Shown: positions 39,450 through 50,360 of the stretch, piece after piece
Layout of the letters: each line of letters starts with the position of its first letter
How positions within the stretch are numbered: the first letter of the stretch is position 1
NCBI RefSeq assembly: GCF_001650715.1
Contig: NZ_LWQT01000039.1
Span: 45,807-109,806 of the forward strand
DNA: 64,000 bases
Direction of reading: 5' to 3'
DNA from: Paramagnetospirillum marisnigri
GTDB lineage: Bacteria; Pseudomonadota; Alphaproteobacteria; Rhodospirillales; Magnetospirillaceae
Translations under genes and position numbers: made by a program
The notes under the pieces: model-generated
Database searches by the model: none
The model's input: only the letters and a program-made list of their open reading frames with translations
Told to the model about the DNA's origin: nothing

Positions 39450-40481
39450 CTACCGGCGGCCGCCGAACAGACCGAAGCGAAGGATGGCGGCGGTAACCAG
39501 ACCCACCACGCCGATGATCGTCGCGGCGATCAGGGTTCCATACGGGTGTTCCGTGCCAAAGGGCAACTGCCCGGTATTCATGCCGAAGAAACCGGTGATG
39601 AAGGTCATGGGCAGCATCAGCACGGTGACCACCGACAGAACGAAGGTGTTGCGGTTGCCCTGTTCGGCGACCATGGCGACCTGTTCTTCCTGAAGGATGT
39701 TGGCGCGCTGGCGGATTTCGTCCAGGTCTTCCAGATGACGGACCAGACGGTCGTTGACCTCGCGCAGATGCTCCTTGGCGGCTTGATCCAGCCACGAGGC
39801 GTCATCGTGGCGCAGGCGGTAGAGCGCGTCGCGCTGGGGGGCCAGATAGCGGCGGAACTGAACCACCCGGCGCCGGGTCACCGCGATCTCGGCGCGCAGC
39901 GCCGATCCGCCCTCGTTGTCGCCGATGCGGTCCTCCAGCTCGGAAATCTCGTCTTCCAGGTCTTCCACCAGATCGCCCAGATGGTCGGTGACCTTTTCGG
40001 CGATGCGGGCCATCAGTCCGGCGGCGGTCCGTGGTCCCTTGCCGTTCATCATGGACAGGCGCAGATCGCGCAAGGCCGACAGGTTGTGGGCCTTGTCGCG
40101 CAACGAGACGCAGCGGCCGCTTTCCATCCAGATATGGATGGGCACCAGTTCGGTGTCGATGCTTCCATCTTCCAGGGGATTCTGCTTGTTGACGCCGCGC
40201 AGGACCACCAGCAACTGGTCGCCCACATCCTGGACCCGGGGCCGGGATTCCTCTGCCAGCAGCGCCAGCGCCACCAGGGGGTCGATGCCGGATTCCTCGC
40301 GCACCCAATGCTGGGCGGCGGGATCGTCACGCTCCAGATGGACCCACAGGAAGCCATCACTGGGCTTCCAGCGCTTGATTTCGCTCCAGGTGAGATCGAG
40401 GAAGCTGCCATCCTCGGTCATCAACATGGCGAAGCGCAGGCCGGTTTCCACACCCGCTTGCAGTTCCCGATCCGTCGCCAT
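39450..40481 (-). CDS. zntB: CorA-family transporter, ZntB-like
   Basis: 343 aa. A soluble N-terminal funnel (about 1-280, long charged helices) is followed by two membrane helices with the GMN pore motif in FFGMNTGQLPF. The TGQLP continuation and the N-terminal sequence fit ZntB zinc transporters better than CorA magnesium channels, but ion choice is inferred. A single gene upstream of, and transcribed towards, pstS; its stop is 25 bases from the PHO box. Confidence 0.82.
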   Translation of the reverse strand: MATDRELQAGVETGLRFAMLMTEDGSFLDLTWSEIKRWKPSDGFLWVHLERDDPAAQHWVREESGIDPLVALALLAEESRPRVQDVGDQLLVVLRGVNKQNPLEDGSIDTELVPIHIWMESGRCVSLRDKAHNLSALRDLRLSMMNGKGPRTAAGLMARIAEKVTDHLGDLVEDLEDEISELEDRIGDNEGGSALRAEIAVTRRRVVQFRRYLAPQRDALYRLRHDDASWLDQAAKEHLREVNDRLVRHLEDLDEIRQRANILQEEQVAMVAEQGNRNTFVLSVVTVLMLPMTFITGFFGMNTGQLPFGTEHPYGTLIAATIIGVVGLVTAAILRFGLFGGRR

Positions 40482-40513
40482 GGCGCTTTCCCCCCGAACT
40501 GTTGGAAAGGCTG

Positions 40514-41155
40514 TCAGCCCCGCAACGCGGCGATATTACCCGCGTAGTCCTTGGTCTTGAAGACGGCGGAGCCCGCCACCAGCACGTTGGCGCCCGCCGC
40601 CACCACCTTGTGGGCGTTCTCGGCGGTGACGCCGCCATCCACCTGCAGGTCGATGGCGCGGGTGCCGATCATGCGGCGCAGCCGGGCGATCTTCTCTAGC
40701 TGGGCCTCGATGAAGCTCTGGCCGCCGAAGCCGGGATTGACGCTCATCACCAGGATCAGGTCCAGGCGGTCGAGTACGTATTCCACCACGGTTTCCGGGG
40801 TGGCGGGATTGAGCGAGATGCCCGCCTTCTTGCCCAGGCTCTTGATGAACTGCAGCGAGCGGTCGATATGCTTGTCGGCCTCGGCATGGACCACGATGAT
40901 GTCGGCCCCGGCCTTGGCATAGTCCTCGAGATAGGGCTGGGCCGGGTCGATCATCAGGTGGACGTCGAAGGTCTTGGCGGTATAGGGCCGGATCGCCTTG
41001 ATGATGGGCGGGCCGAAGGTCAGGTTGGGCACGAAATGGCCGTCCATGACGTCGATATGGATCCAGTCGCATCCGGCGGCGTCGATGGCCTTGACCTCTT
41101 CCCCCAGGCGGGCGAAGTCGGCGGACAGAATGCTTGGTGCGATCTTGACGGTCAT
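40514..41155 (-). CDS. rpe: Ribulose-phosphate 3-epimerase
   Basis: 213 aa TIM-barrel enzyme interconverting ribulose 5-phosphate and xylulose 5-phosphate (Calvin and pentose phosphate pathways). Metal and catalytic residues appear in [43 protein letters not shown] and [13 protein letters not shown]. The ATG at 41155 ([13 protein letters not shown]) is the family start; the frame is open to 41230, but that part is the palindromic repeat. It is last in the run glpX-tkt-fba-rpe. Confidence 0.96.
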   Translation of the reverse strand: MTVKIAPSILSADFARLGEEVKAIDAAGCDWIHIDVMDGHFVPNLTFGPPIIKAIRPYTAKTFDVHLMIDPAQPYLEDYAKAGADIIVVHAEADKHIDRSLQFIKSLGKKAGISLNPATPETVVEYVLDRLDLILVMSVNPGFGGQSFIEAQLEKIARLRRMIGTRAIDLQVDGGVTAENAHKVVAAGANVLVAGSAVFKTKDYAGNIAALRG

Positions 41156-41176
41156 GGACGGTTCCCTTCGAGAATG

Positions 41177-41252
41177 CCTGTTCTCGTCACCCCCGGACTT
41201 GGTCCGGGGGGCCATGGATGCCCGGACCAAGTCCGGGCATGACGAAGACAGG
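41177..41252. repeat. Compound palindromic intergenic repeat
   Basis: Two hairpins facing each other, CCCCCGGAC/GTCCGGGGG (41190-41210) and TGCCCGGAC/GTCCGGGCA (41219-41239), are enclosed by an outer inverted repeat CCTGTTCTCGTCA / TGACGAAGACAGG (41177-41189, 41240-41252). This nested design is that of REP-like palindromic elements scattered between genes of several alphaproteobacteria. Only one copy is in the window, between fba and rpe. Confidence 0.75.
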
Positions 41253-41255
41253 AGG

Positions 41256-41281
41256 CCCCTCTCCCGCGGGCGGGAGAGGGG
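41256..41281. repeat. GC-rich hairpin next to fba stop
   Basis: Perfect 12-base arms CCCCTCTCCCGC / GCGGGAGAGGGG with a 2-base centre, 9 bases beyond the fba stop. It lacks a T-run, so it may be an mRNA-stabilising or processing hairpin, or a second part of the adjacent repeat, rather than a terminator. Confidence 0.6.
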
Positions 41282-41289
41282 ATAGGCGA

Positions 41290-42354
41290 CTATTGGACCT
41301 TGGGAGCCAGTTCACCCTTGGCGTAGCGGGTGCCCATCTCTTCCAGGTTGATGACCTTGATCTTCGAGGCCTGACCGGCGGTGCCGAAAGCCTCGTAGCG
41401 GGCCTTGCAGATCTCGCTCATGCCCTTGATGGTCAGCTTCAGGTAGTCGCGGGGGTCGAACTTCTTGGGCTCGTCCTTGAAGAACTTGCGGATGGAGCCG
41501 GTGGACGCCATGCGCAGGTCGGTGTCGATATTGATCTTGCGCACGCCGTGCTTGATGGCCTCGACGATTTCCTCGACCGGCACGCCATAGGTCTTGCCCA
41601 GGTCGCCGCCGTGGTCGTTGATGATCTTCAGCCAGTCCTGCGGCACCGAGGAAGAGCCATGCATGACCAGGTGGGTGTTGGGGATGCGGGCGTGGATTTC
41701 CTTGACCCGCTTGATGGCCAGCACGTCGCCGGTCGGCGGACGGGTGAACTTATAGGCGCCATGGCTGGTGCCGATGGCGATGGCCAGGGCGTCCACCTGG
41801 GTCAGCTTGACGAATTCGGCGGCTTCGTCGGGATCGGTCAGCAACTGGGAATGGTCCAGCTTGCCCTCGGCGCCGACGCCGTCCTCCTCGCCCGCCATGC
41901 CGCTTTCCAGCGAGCCCAGGCAGCCCAGTTCACCTTCCACCGAGACGCCGCAGGCATGGGCGATGTCGACCACCCGCTTGGTGACGTCCACATTGTAGTC
42001 CCAGCTGGCCGGGGTCTTGCCGTCTTCCTTCAGCGAGCCGTCCATCATGACCGACGAGAAGCCGGACTGGATGGCGCGCACATTGATGGCCGGGCTGGTG
42101 CCGTGATCCTGGTGCATGCAGACCGGGATGTTGGGATAGGTCTCGATGGCGGCCAGGATCAGGTGGCGCAGGAAGGCTTCGCCGGCATATTTGCGGGCGC
42201 CGGCCGAGGCCTGGAGGATCACCGGCGAATCGGTGGCGGAGGCCGCCTCCATGATCGCCTTGACCTGCTCCATATTGTTCACGTTGAAGGCGGGAATGCC
42301 GTAGCCGTTCTCGGCGGCGTGGTCGAGAAGCTGGCGCATGGAAACGAGAGACAT
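41290..42354 (-). CDS. fba: Fructose-bisphosphate aldolase, class II
   Basis: 354 aa. Zinc enzyme joining dihydroxyacetone phosphate with glyceraldehyde 3-phosphate (or erythrose 4-phosphate in the Calvin cycle). The ligand motif [10 protein letters not shown] has His81, Asp83 and His84; [11 protein letters not shown] and [11 protein letters not shown] bind the substrate. Length and sequence match the CbbA/long class IIB type. The start follows AGGAGTTAAGC. Tkt lies 40 bases upstream, in the same direction. Confidence 0.95.
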   Translation of the reverse strand: MSLVSMRQLLDHAAENGYGIPAFNVNNMEQVKAIMEAASATDSPVILQASAGARKYAGEAFLRHLILAAIETYPNIPVCMHQDHGTSPAINVRAIQSGFSSVMMDGSLKEDGKTPASWDYNVDVTKRVVDIAHACGVSVEGELGCLGSLESGMAGEEDGVGAEGKLDHSQLLTDPDEAAEFVKLTQVDALAIAIGTSHGAYKFTRPPTGDVLAIKRVKEIHARIPNTHLVMHGSSSVPQDWLKIINDHGGDLGKTYGVPVEEIVEAIKHGVRKINIDTDLRMASTGSIRKFFKDEPKKFDPRDYLKLTIKGMSEICKARYEAFGTAGQASKIKVINLEEMGTRYAKGELAPKVQ

Positions 42355-42394
42355 ACTGCTTAACTCCTTCCTGACGTTTTCGCGTCGGCTCGTC

Positions 42395-44371
42395 TTACAG
42401 GCGGGCCTGGGCCGCGTCGGCCACCGCCTTGGCGGTGATGCCGAAATGCTCGTACAGTTTCTCGGCGGGGGCCGAGGCGCCGAAACCCTTCATGCCGACG
42501 ATGGCTCCCGCCTCGCCGACCCAGCGCTCCCAGCCGAAGGTCCCCAGCGCCTCGACGGCGACGCGGACGGTGCCTTCACCCAGTACGGTGGCACGATACT
42601 CCTTTGGTTGGCGTTCGAACAGTTCCCAGCACGGCATGGAGACCACGGCGGCGCCGATTCCCTTCTCGGCGAGAAGCTTGCGGGCGTCGAGCGCCAGACT
42701 GACCTCGGATCCGGTGGCGAGGATGGTCACCAGGCGCTTGCCCTCGGCCTCGGCCAGGACATAGGCGCCACGGGCGGACATGTTCTCGTTGGTGTGGTCG
42801 ACGCGCAGCGTCGGCAGGTTCTGACGCGACAGCGCCAGCACGCTGGGGCCGGTGATGTTGTCCAGGGCGGCCTCGTAGGCCTCCATGGTCTCCACCGGGT
42901 CGCAGGGACGGAACACCAGCACATTGGGGGTGGCGCGCAGGGCGGCGATGGTCTCGATGGGCTGATGGGTGGGGCCGTCCTCGCCGAGGCCGATGGAATC
43001 GTGGGTCAGCACATAGATCACCCGCTGCTCCATCATGGCGCTCATGCGCAGCGCGGGCCACAGATAGTTGGCGAAGATCAGGAAGGTGCCGCCATAGGGG
43101 ATGAAACCGCCATGCAGCGCCAGGCCGTTCATCACCGCGGCCATGCCGTGCTCGCGCACGCCGTAATGGATGTAGCGGCCCGAGAAGTCAGACGGCGTGA
43201 TCGACTTGGTGACCTTGGTATGGGTCAGGTTGGAGTGGGTCAGGTCGGCGGAGCCGCCGATCATCTCGGGGATGGCCGGGGTCAGGGCTTCCAGGGCTTC
43301 CTGGCTGGCCTTGCGGGTGGCCCATTTCGGCTGTTCGGCCGAGGCCTTCTTCTTGAAGGCGTGCACCGCCTCGCGCCAGCCTTGGGGCAGGGTGCCGCCA
43401 TTGGCCCGCTCGAACTCGGCCTTGCCGGGATAAGCGGCCAGCCGACCGGCCCAGGCGGCATGCTCGGCGCCGCCGCGCGACCCGGCGGCCCGCCAGGCCT
43501 CCAGGACGGGGGCGGGAATCTCGAAGGGGGCATGGGGCCAGTTCAGCTTGTCACGGGCACCGGCCAGTTCCTCGGCTCCCAGCGGGGCGCCGTGCACCTT
43601 CTCGGTGCCCGCCTTGGTGGGGGCGCCATAGCCGATCACGGTCTTGCAGGCGATCAGGCTGGGGCGGCCCGAGGCGCGGGCGGCCTCGATGGCCTTGGCG
43701 ATGGCTTCGGGGTCGTGGCCGTCGCAGCGCGACACATCCCAGTTGGAGGCCTGGAAGCGGGCCAACTGGTCGTCGGAGGTGGACAAGGAGGTGTCGCCGT
43801 CGATGCAGATGGAATTGTCGTCCCACAGCACGATCAGCTTTTCCAGGCCCCAGTGCCCGGCCATGGAGATGGCTTCCTGGCTGATGCCCTCCATCAGGCA
43901 GCCGTCACCGGCGATGACATAGGTGTAATGGTCGATGATGTCCTTGCCATGGCGCGCCGCCAGCATCTTTTCGGCCAGGGCGAAGCCCACGGCATTGGTG
44001 ATGCCCTGGCCCAGCGGCCCGGTGGTGGTGTCGGCGATGGCCACATGGCCGAATTCGGGATGACCGGCGGTGCGGTAGCCCATCTGGCGGAAATTCCTGA
44101 TCTGCTCGATGTCCAGATCCTCGAATCCGGTCAGATAGCCCAGCGCGTAAAGCAGCATGGAGCCGTGACCGGCCGACAGGACGAAACGGTCGCGATCCGC
44201 CCATTTCGGCGCCTTGGCGTCGAACTTCATGAAGCGGGTGAACAGCACGGTCGCCACGTCGGCCATGCCCATGGGCATGCCGGGATGGCCGGACTTGGCC
44301 TTCTCGATGGCGTCCATGGACAGGAAGCGGATGGCGTTCGCCATGTCGGCGTGGGTGGCCTTTGCGGTCAT
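42395..44371 (-). CDS. tkt: Transketolase
   Basis: 658 aa thiamine diphosphate enzyme moving two-carbon units between sugar phosphates. The ThDP motif is [20 protein letters not shown] followed by [10 protein letters not shown]; the pyrimidine-domain catalytic glutamate region is [17 protein letters not shown], and [18 protein letters not shown] binds substrate. Complete and full length. Part of glpX-tkt-fba-rpe, 55 bases after glpX. Confidence 0.97.
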   Translation of the reverse strand: MTAKATHADMANAIRFLSMDAIEKAKSGHPGMPMGMADVATVLFTRFMKFDAKAPKWADRDRFVLSAGHGSMLLYALGYLTGFEDLDIEQIRNFRQMGYRTAGHPEFGHVAIADTTTGPLGQGITNAVGFALAEKMLAARHGKDIIDHYTYVIAGDGCLMEGISQEAISMAGHWGLEKLIVLWDDNSICIDGDTSLSTSDDQLARFQASNWDVSRCDGHDPEAIAKAIEAARASGRPSLIACKTVIGYGAPTKAGTEKVHGAPLGAEELAGARDKLNWPHAPFEIPAPVLEAWRAAGSRGGAEHAAWAGRLAAYPGKAEFERANGGTLPQGWREAVHAFKKKASAEQPKWATRKASQEALEALTPAIPEMIGGSADLTHSNLTHTKVTKSITPSDFSGRYIHYGVREHGMAAVMNGLALHGGFIPYGGTFLIFANYLWPALRMSAMMEQRVIYVLTHDSIGLGEDGPTHQPIETIAALRATPNVLVFRPCDPVETMEAYEAALDNITGPSVLALSRQNLPTLRVDHTNENMSARGAYVLAEAEGKRLVTILATGSEVSLALDARKLLAEKGIGAAVVSMPCWELFERQPKEYRATVLGEGTVRVAVEALGTFGWERWVGEAGAIVGMKGFGASAPAEKLYEHFGITAKAVADAAQARL

Positions 44372-44426
44372 CGAGGGGTCCTTAGGGTCTGGGGATCAAG
44401 GGAGTAAGGATAAGGGGGCAAGCGGC

Positions 44427-45398
44427 TCAGCCGCGCTTGTGCCAGGAGGTCAGCATCTGGCGGCGTCCGGCCTCGCCGCCGATCATCAGGGTTTGGGTCC
44501 GTTCCAGGCCACTGGCGCGCTCGACGCCTTCCAGCAGCAGGCCGGTGGTGATGCCGGTGGCGCAGAACACCACGTCGTCGGAGGGAACCATCTCCTCCAG
44601 GCTCATCCAGCGGCTACAATCCAATCCGGCGGCGTCGACGGCGGCCTGCTCCGAGGCCAGTTGCGGGTCGATACGGGCCAGGAAGTCGCCGCCCATGGCC
44701 CGGATGGCGATGGCCGACAGCAGCCCCTCCGGGGTGCCGCCGGTGCCCATCAGGGCATCGATGCCCGAGCCGGGAATGGCGGCCATCAGGGCGCCCGCCA
44801 CGTCGCCCGCCGGATACAGCGCGACACGGGCACCGGCTTCGTAGATGGCTTCCACCAGGGCCTTGTTGCGCGGCTTCTCGATGACATAGACCGTCATCTC
44901 GTCCACCGGCTTGCCCAGTACCGCCGACAACTGGCGCAACCGTTCGGCCGGGGGCGCGGCGGGGTCGACCTTGCCCTTGGCGGCGGGGGGCACCGCCAGC
45001 TTTTCCATGTAGAGCGCCGGGGCGGGGTCGAACAGCTTGCCATGGGGAGCCATGGCCACCACCGCCATGGCATTGGTCATGCCCTTGGCCAGATAGCTGG
45101 CGCCTTCCAGGGGGTCCACCACCAGATCCCAGCTGGGCTGGGTCGAATCGCCCAGGGTCTGGCCGTGATAAAGCATGCTGATCTCGGCGCGGGGGCCTTC
45201 GCCCACCAGCAGCCGGGCGTCCAGCGCCAATTTGTCCAGTTCGCCGGCCATGGCTGCCACCGCCGCATGGTCGCCCTGGACCTTGTCACCCCGGCCGATC
45301 CAGGCATAGGCGGCCCGGGCCGCCGCCTCGGTGGCCCGGCGCAGATCGTAGGCACCGATGGCGCGCCCTTCGGCGCGTTGGTCGCGAAGATGTGTCAT
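44427..45398 (-). CDS. glpX: Class II fructose-1,6-bisphosphatase (GlpX)
   Basis: 323 aa. Hydrolyses fructose 1,6-bisphosphate and, in autotrophs, sedoheptulose 1,7-bisphosphate. GlpX signatures: DLVVDPLEGASYLAKGM (metal-binding acidic residues) and LMGTGGTPEGLLSAIAIRAMGG. First gene of the sugar-phosphate run. Neither RuBisCO nor phosphoribulokinase is in the window, so use in the Calvin cycle is suggested only by the company of tkt, fba and rpe. Confidence 0.94.
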   Translation of the reverse strand: MTHLRDQRAEGRAIGAYDLRRATEAAARAAYAWIGRGDKVQGDHAAVAAMAGELDKLALDARLLVGEGPRAEISMLYHGQTLGDSTQPSWDLVVDPLEGASYLAKGMTNAMAVVAMAPHGKLFDPAPALYMEKLAVPPAAKGKVDPAAPPAERLRQLSAVLGKPVDEMTVYVIEKPRNKALVEAIYEAGARVALYPAGDVAGALMAAIPGSGIDALMGTGGTPEGLLSAIAIRAMGGDFLARIDPQLASEQAAVDAAGLDCSRWMSLEEMVPSDDVVFCATGITTGLLLEGVERASGLERTQTLMIGGEAGRRQMLTSWHKRG

Positions 45399-45541
45399 CA
45401 GCCGTGGCCTCCCAGAACCGACCTGCTTTTTCGCCGATACTGGCGGTCCGGGTCAAGCTAAGGAACACCCCGGGGGAGGTGATTGGGAAATCTTGTGGAT
45501 GGGAAACAGGCTACTCGGACGGGTCGGAGCCGGGCAGGGGC

Positions 45542-45781
45542 TCAGGCAAACGCCTTGAAGGCGATCAGGGTGAAGGTATCCTTCACCCCCGGTAGCATCT
45601 GGATGTGGTCGACCACGAACTGGCCGATATCGACGCCATCGTCGAGATAGCATTTCAGCATCAGGTCGTACTGGCCGGAAATGGAGTGGACCTCGGAAAT
45701 CTGCTCCAGTTCGACCGCCTCGTCGGCGACCTCGTAGGAGCGGCCCAGTTCACACTTCACCATGACGAAGATGGTCTGCAT
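45542..45781 (-). CDS. Stand-alone Lrp/AsnC ligand-binding domain protein
   Basis: 79 aa. It is just the RAM (ligand-binding, oligomerising) domain of Lrp/AsnC regulators: MQTIFVMVKCELGRSYEVAD, SGQYDLMLKCYLDD and the LPGVKDTFTLIAF ending. The DNA-binding helix-turn-helix half is absent. Such short proteins bind amino acids or modulate full-length Lrp proteins. It lies 21 bases after the DEAD-box helicase gene, in the same direction. Confidence 0.85.
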   Translation of the reverse strand: MQTIFVMVKCELGRSYEVADEAVELEQISEVHSISGQYDLMLKCYLDDGVDIGQFVVDHIQMLPGVKDTFTLIAFKAFA

Positions 45782-45802
45782 CTCGAAGCCCTCGCGAGAG
45801 AT

Positions 45803-47464
<1,662 letters not shown>

Positions 47465-47593
47465 GTGCGGCCGGATAATAGGGATTCGTGCGGCCAAGTC
47501 AACTCGTAACGCCTGATTCATGTCCATCACGCGGCAGGTGCGTGTCATTTTCCTTCCTGTTACAGTTTTATTGTTCCGTCCAAGGAGAGCACC

Positions 47594-48136
47594 ATGTTGA
47601 TCGAGGCCTCCCGTTCGCTGCTGCTCGTGGTCGATGTCCAGACCGGGCTGGCCCCGGTGATGTCCGAGCCCCGGCGGGTGTATCGCGGCTGTTCCCTGCT
47701 GTTGCGGGCGGCGGCGCGGCTGGAGATACCGGTCATCGTCAGCGAGCAGTACCCCAAGGGGCTGGGCCGCACCGTGGGAGAACTGCTGGATATTGCCCCC
47801 GAGGGGGCGGTGATGGAGAAGCTGCATTTCTCCTGCGCCCATGACGACGCCATCCGCGCCCGGGTCCTGTCGTCGGGACGGGGACAGGTGGTGATCGCCG
47901 GGATCGAATCCCATGTCTGCGTGCTGCAATCGGCCCTGGGCTTCAAGGCGCTGGGTCACGATGTGGTGGTGGTGGGCGATGCCTGCGCCTCGCGCACCGA
48001 GGCCAGTTTCTCCGCTGCCATGGCGCGGCTCGCCGATAACGGGGTCGAGATCGCCACGGTGGAGATGGCCATCTTCGAATGGCTGCACCGGGCCGGAACG
48101 CCGGAATTCAAGGAACTGTCGGCCCTGATAAAATAG
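47594..48136 (+). CDS. Isochorismatase-family hydrolase
   Basis: 180 aa cysteine-hydrolase fold. The catalytic triad is visible as Asp14 (VVDVQTG), Lys76 (MEKLHFSC) and Cys109 (GIESHVCVLQSAL), with the family's cis-peptide neighbourhood before Cys. It resembles the YcaC/isochorismatase-like hydrolases of unknown substrate rather than EntB. The ribosome site CAAGGAGAG precedes the ATG. The next hydrolase follows 11 bases on. Confidence 0.88.
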   Translation: MLIEASRSLLLVVDVQTGLAPVMSEPRRVYRGCSLLLRAAARLEIPVIVSEQYPKGLGRTVGELLDIAPEGAVMEKLHFSCAHDDAIRARVLSSGRGQVVIAGIESHVCVLQSALGFKALGHDVVVVGDACASRTEASFSAAMARLADNGVEIATVEMAIFEWLHRAGTPEFKELSALIK

Positions 48137-48147
48137 GGGGGAGTATC

Positions 48148-48840
48148 ATGACCGCGCCAGTGATCCTGCTGCCTGGGCTGCTGAACGACTCGCGCCTGTG
48201 GCGGCATCAGACCCGAACCCTGGCGAGTCGGCACGAGGTGCTGTTCGCCGACCTGACCCACGACGACAGTCTGGCCGCCATGGCGCGGCGCGTGCTGTCG
48301 GTGGCGCCTCCGCGTTTCCGGCTGGCCGGGCTGTCCATGGGCGGCTATGTCTGCATGGAGATCATGCGCCAGGCGTCCGAACGGGTGGAGCGTCTCGCCC
48401 TGCTGGACACCACCGCCCGGCCTGATGCGCCCGAACAGTCCCAGCGTCGCCGTGATGCCATGCGCATCGCCAAGATCGGCGGCTTCGACAAGATCATGCC
48501 CGGCATGCTGCCCAATCTGCTGTGCGCCCGCAGCCAGGCGGACGCGGATATCACGGAACTGGTCAAGGAGATGGCCCGCACCGTGGGCAAGGATGCCTTC
48601 ATCCGACAGCAGACCGCCATCATGGCGCGGCCGGATTCGCGCGAGAGTCTGGCGCGGATACGCTGCCCCACCCTGATCCTGTGCGGTGCCGAGGATGCGC
48701 TGACTCCACCGGACCGGCATGAGGAAATGGCGGAGCTGATACCGGGATCAAAGCTGGTGGTGGTCGCCGATTGCGGCCATCTGTCGCCCATCGAACAGCC
48801 CGAGGCGGTGACCGCCGCCCTGATGGAGTGGCTGGAATAA
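48148..48840 (+). CDS. Alpha/beta hydrolase (second in window)
   Basis: 230 aa. HGxP-like start VILLPGLLNDSRLW, nucleophile Ser63 in AGLSMGGYV, acid in LCGAEDALTPP and histidine in DCGHLSPIEQPE. Probably an esterase; the substrate is unknown. The ATG at 48148 follows GGGGGGAG. Co-directional with, and 11 bases after, the isochorismatase-like gene, so likely one operon. Confidence 0.86.
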   Translation: MTAPVILLPGLLNDSRLWRHQTRTLASRHEVLFADLTHDDSLAAMARRVLSVAPPRFRLAGLSMGGYVCMEIMRQASERVERLALLDTTARPDAPEQSQRRRDAMRIAKIGGFDKIMPGMLPNLLCARSQADADITELVKEMARTVGKDAFIRQQTAIMARPDSRESLARIRCPTLILCGAEDALTPPDRHEEMAELIPGSKLVVVADCGHLSPIEQPEAVTAALMEWLE

Positions 48841-48841
48841 G

Positions 48842-49471
48842 TTATGGAACGGTCACGGTGCCGGGGCAATTGTCCTGGTCGCGGATGGCGGCCGGGCAGG
48901 GACGGGGGCTCAGATCGCGCTCCAGGCACAGCCGGACCTCGGCCAGCGCCTTGCCCTTGCATCGCACGGTGACGGCCTGGGCGGGCAGGCCGGGCCAGTG
49001 GCGCTTGAGGTCGGAGACCCTGATGCGCTCGCCCGCTGTCAATGATCCGCCCAGGCCATGGGTCTTCACCGCGCGATCGATCAGGGCGAAATAGTCGTCC
49101 TGGCGCGGGCTGACGCAGGACCCGTGCTTTTCCCATTCATGGCGGCGCAGGGATTGGCCGGGCATGCTCCCCGCCATGGCCTCGCTCGCCGCGGACGGGC
49201 GGAACGGCGCCGCCCGGCAGCATTGCGGCCACGAGCCCGAGGCGTATTGCGGCCACAGCCCATGGACGATGAAGCCGAAGCGGCGTACCCCCTGGCATTG
49301 CTCGGGATTGGCCCGTCCCGAATCCGTGGCGCAGAAGCCCGGCGACCACGACAGGCTGAGCAGGAACAGGTCGAAGCGGCCGGTCTCGCCCCGGCTGGGT
49401 CCGCAACTGTCGGCCCAGGCCCCCGACGTCACCATCATCAACGCCAGGATCAGTGGCCAAATCCGTCTCAT
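48842..49471 (-). CDS. Ribonuclease T2 family protein
   Basis: 209 aa secreted or periplasmic endoribonuclease. Signal peptide about 1-20 (SGAWA). Catalytic segment 1 FIVHGLWPQY has His70; segment 2 is HEWEKHGSC (111-119) with the catalytic Glu, Lys and His. Six or more cysteines suggest disulphides suited to the periplasm. It is convergent with the hydrolase gene, with a 1-base gap. Bacterial RNase T2 scavenges external RNA or degrades RNA in the periplasm. Confidence 0.92.
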   Translation of the reverse strand: MRRIWPLILALMMVTSGAWADSCGPSRGETGRFDLFLLSLSWSPGFCATDSGRANPEQCQGVRRFGFIVHGLWPQYASGSWPQCCRAAPFRPSAASEAMAGSMPGQSLRRHEWEKHGSCVSPRQDDYFALIDRAVKTHGLGGSLTAGERIRVSDLKRHWPGLPAQAVTVRCKGKALAEVRLCLERDLSPRPCPAAIRDQDNCPGTVTVP

Positions 49472-49579
49472 GGGGCGTCTCCAGCGCGGTGTGCACTTAT
49501 GGAAAAGGTAACATTTTTCGGTCTATAGTCCATGGGCGGCGCCATAACCCGATGGGCGACGAAGCGGAGGTGTAACGGC

Positions 49580-50353
49580 ATGGGGGCGCGAGGACCGCAG
49601 CATTTGCGCAAGACCACCAATGTGGTGCTTGACGCCCTGGTCAAGGCGGTGGAACAGGCTGGGCACGGCCAGCCGCTCAGCATGGGCCTGCTGGAAACGG
49701 TGGTGGCCGGGCTGAAGGTTTCGGCCAATTTCGAGGATTTCTACCACCGCTCCTATCGCGAGATGATGGAAATCGTCGAAAGCGAGAAACGCGAGCAGCG
49801 CCGGACCAACGCCTTCGGCCGCTTGATGCTGCATCCCTTGAGCCCGCTGTTCCAGGACGAATCCCTCGACCGCGCCCTGGTCACCAATGTGTTCTCGTTC
49901 CTGCACATGGTGCTGGGTGACGAGGTGGAAATCTATGCCCAGAAGTGCAAGGACGTGGTCCAGGCGCTGAAGGACGAGATGGGCGACCACTTCACCTGGG
50001 ACGCCTTCTATGACGATCCCGAGGCCAAGGTGGTGATGTGGCACACGCTGGTGCATGTGGCCGCCTCGTTCAAGCGCTATGACCTGCGCAAGGACTGGTT
50101 CATCAAGCTGATGCAGTACCGCCCCACCTCGGTCAGCGTCGCCTCCAACGCCTTCGTCACCCGCGAACACGATCCCAACGAGGAACCCATCGTGTTCGGC
50201 GAGCACGAATTCTGCCTGTTCTTCCACGCCCTGTTCGACCCGCTGGCCGACCTGCCGGTGCGCGAGGCCCAGCGGTTCCAGAAGGAATTCGGCGCCGACC
50301 CCCATCACCTGATCGGCGGCTTCCTGGTCAATCTGTCCATGTGCGCGGTGTAG
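49580..50353 (+). CDS. Uncharacterised conserved-looking cytoplasmic protein
   Basis: 257 aa, mostly alpha-helical, soluble, no signal peptide or membrane helix. The sequence begins MGARGPQHLRKTTNVVLDAL. I do not recognise a family. The body is rich in aromatic and charged residues (YHRSYREMMEIVESEKREQR; HEFCLFFHALFDPLADLP), so it is a real folded protein. The ATG at 49580 is chosen because GGAGG lies about 9 bases upstream. A single gene, convergent with the AsmA gene 7 bases away. Confidence 0.7.
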   Translation: MGARGPQHLRKTTNVVLDALVKAVEQAGHGQPLSMGLLETVVAGLKVSANFEDFYHRSYREMMEIVESEKREQRRTNAFGRLMLHPLSPLFQDESLDRALVTNVFSFLHMVLGDEVEIYAQKCKDVVQALKDEMGDHFTWDAFYDDPEAKVVMWHTLVHVAASFKRYDLRKDWFIKLMQYRPTSVSVASNAFVTREHDPNEEPIVFGEHEFCLFFHALFDPLADLPVREAQRFQKEFGADPHHLIGGFLVNLSMCAV

Positions 50354-50360
50354 GGGGCTT

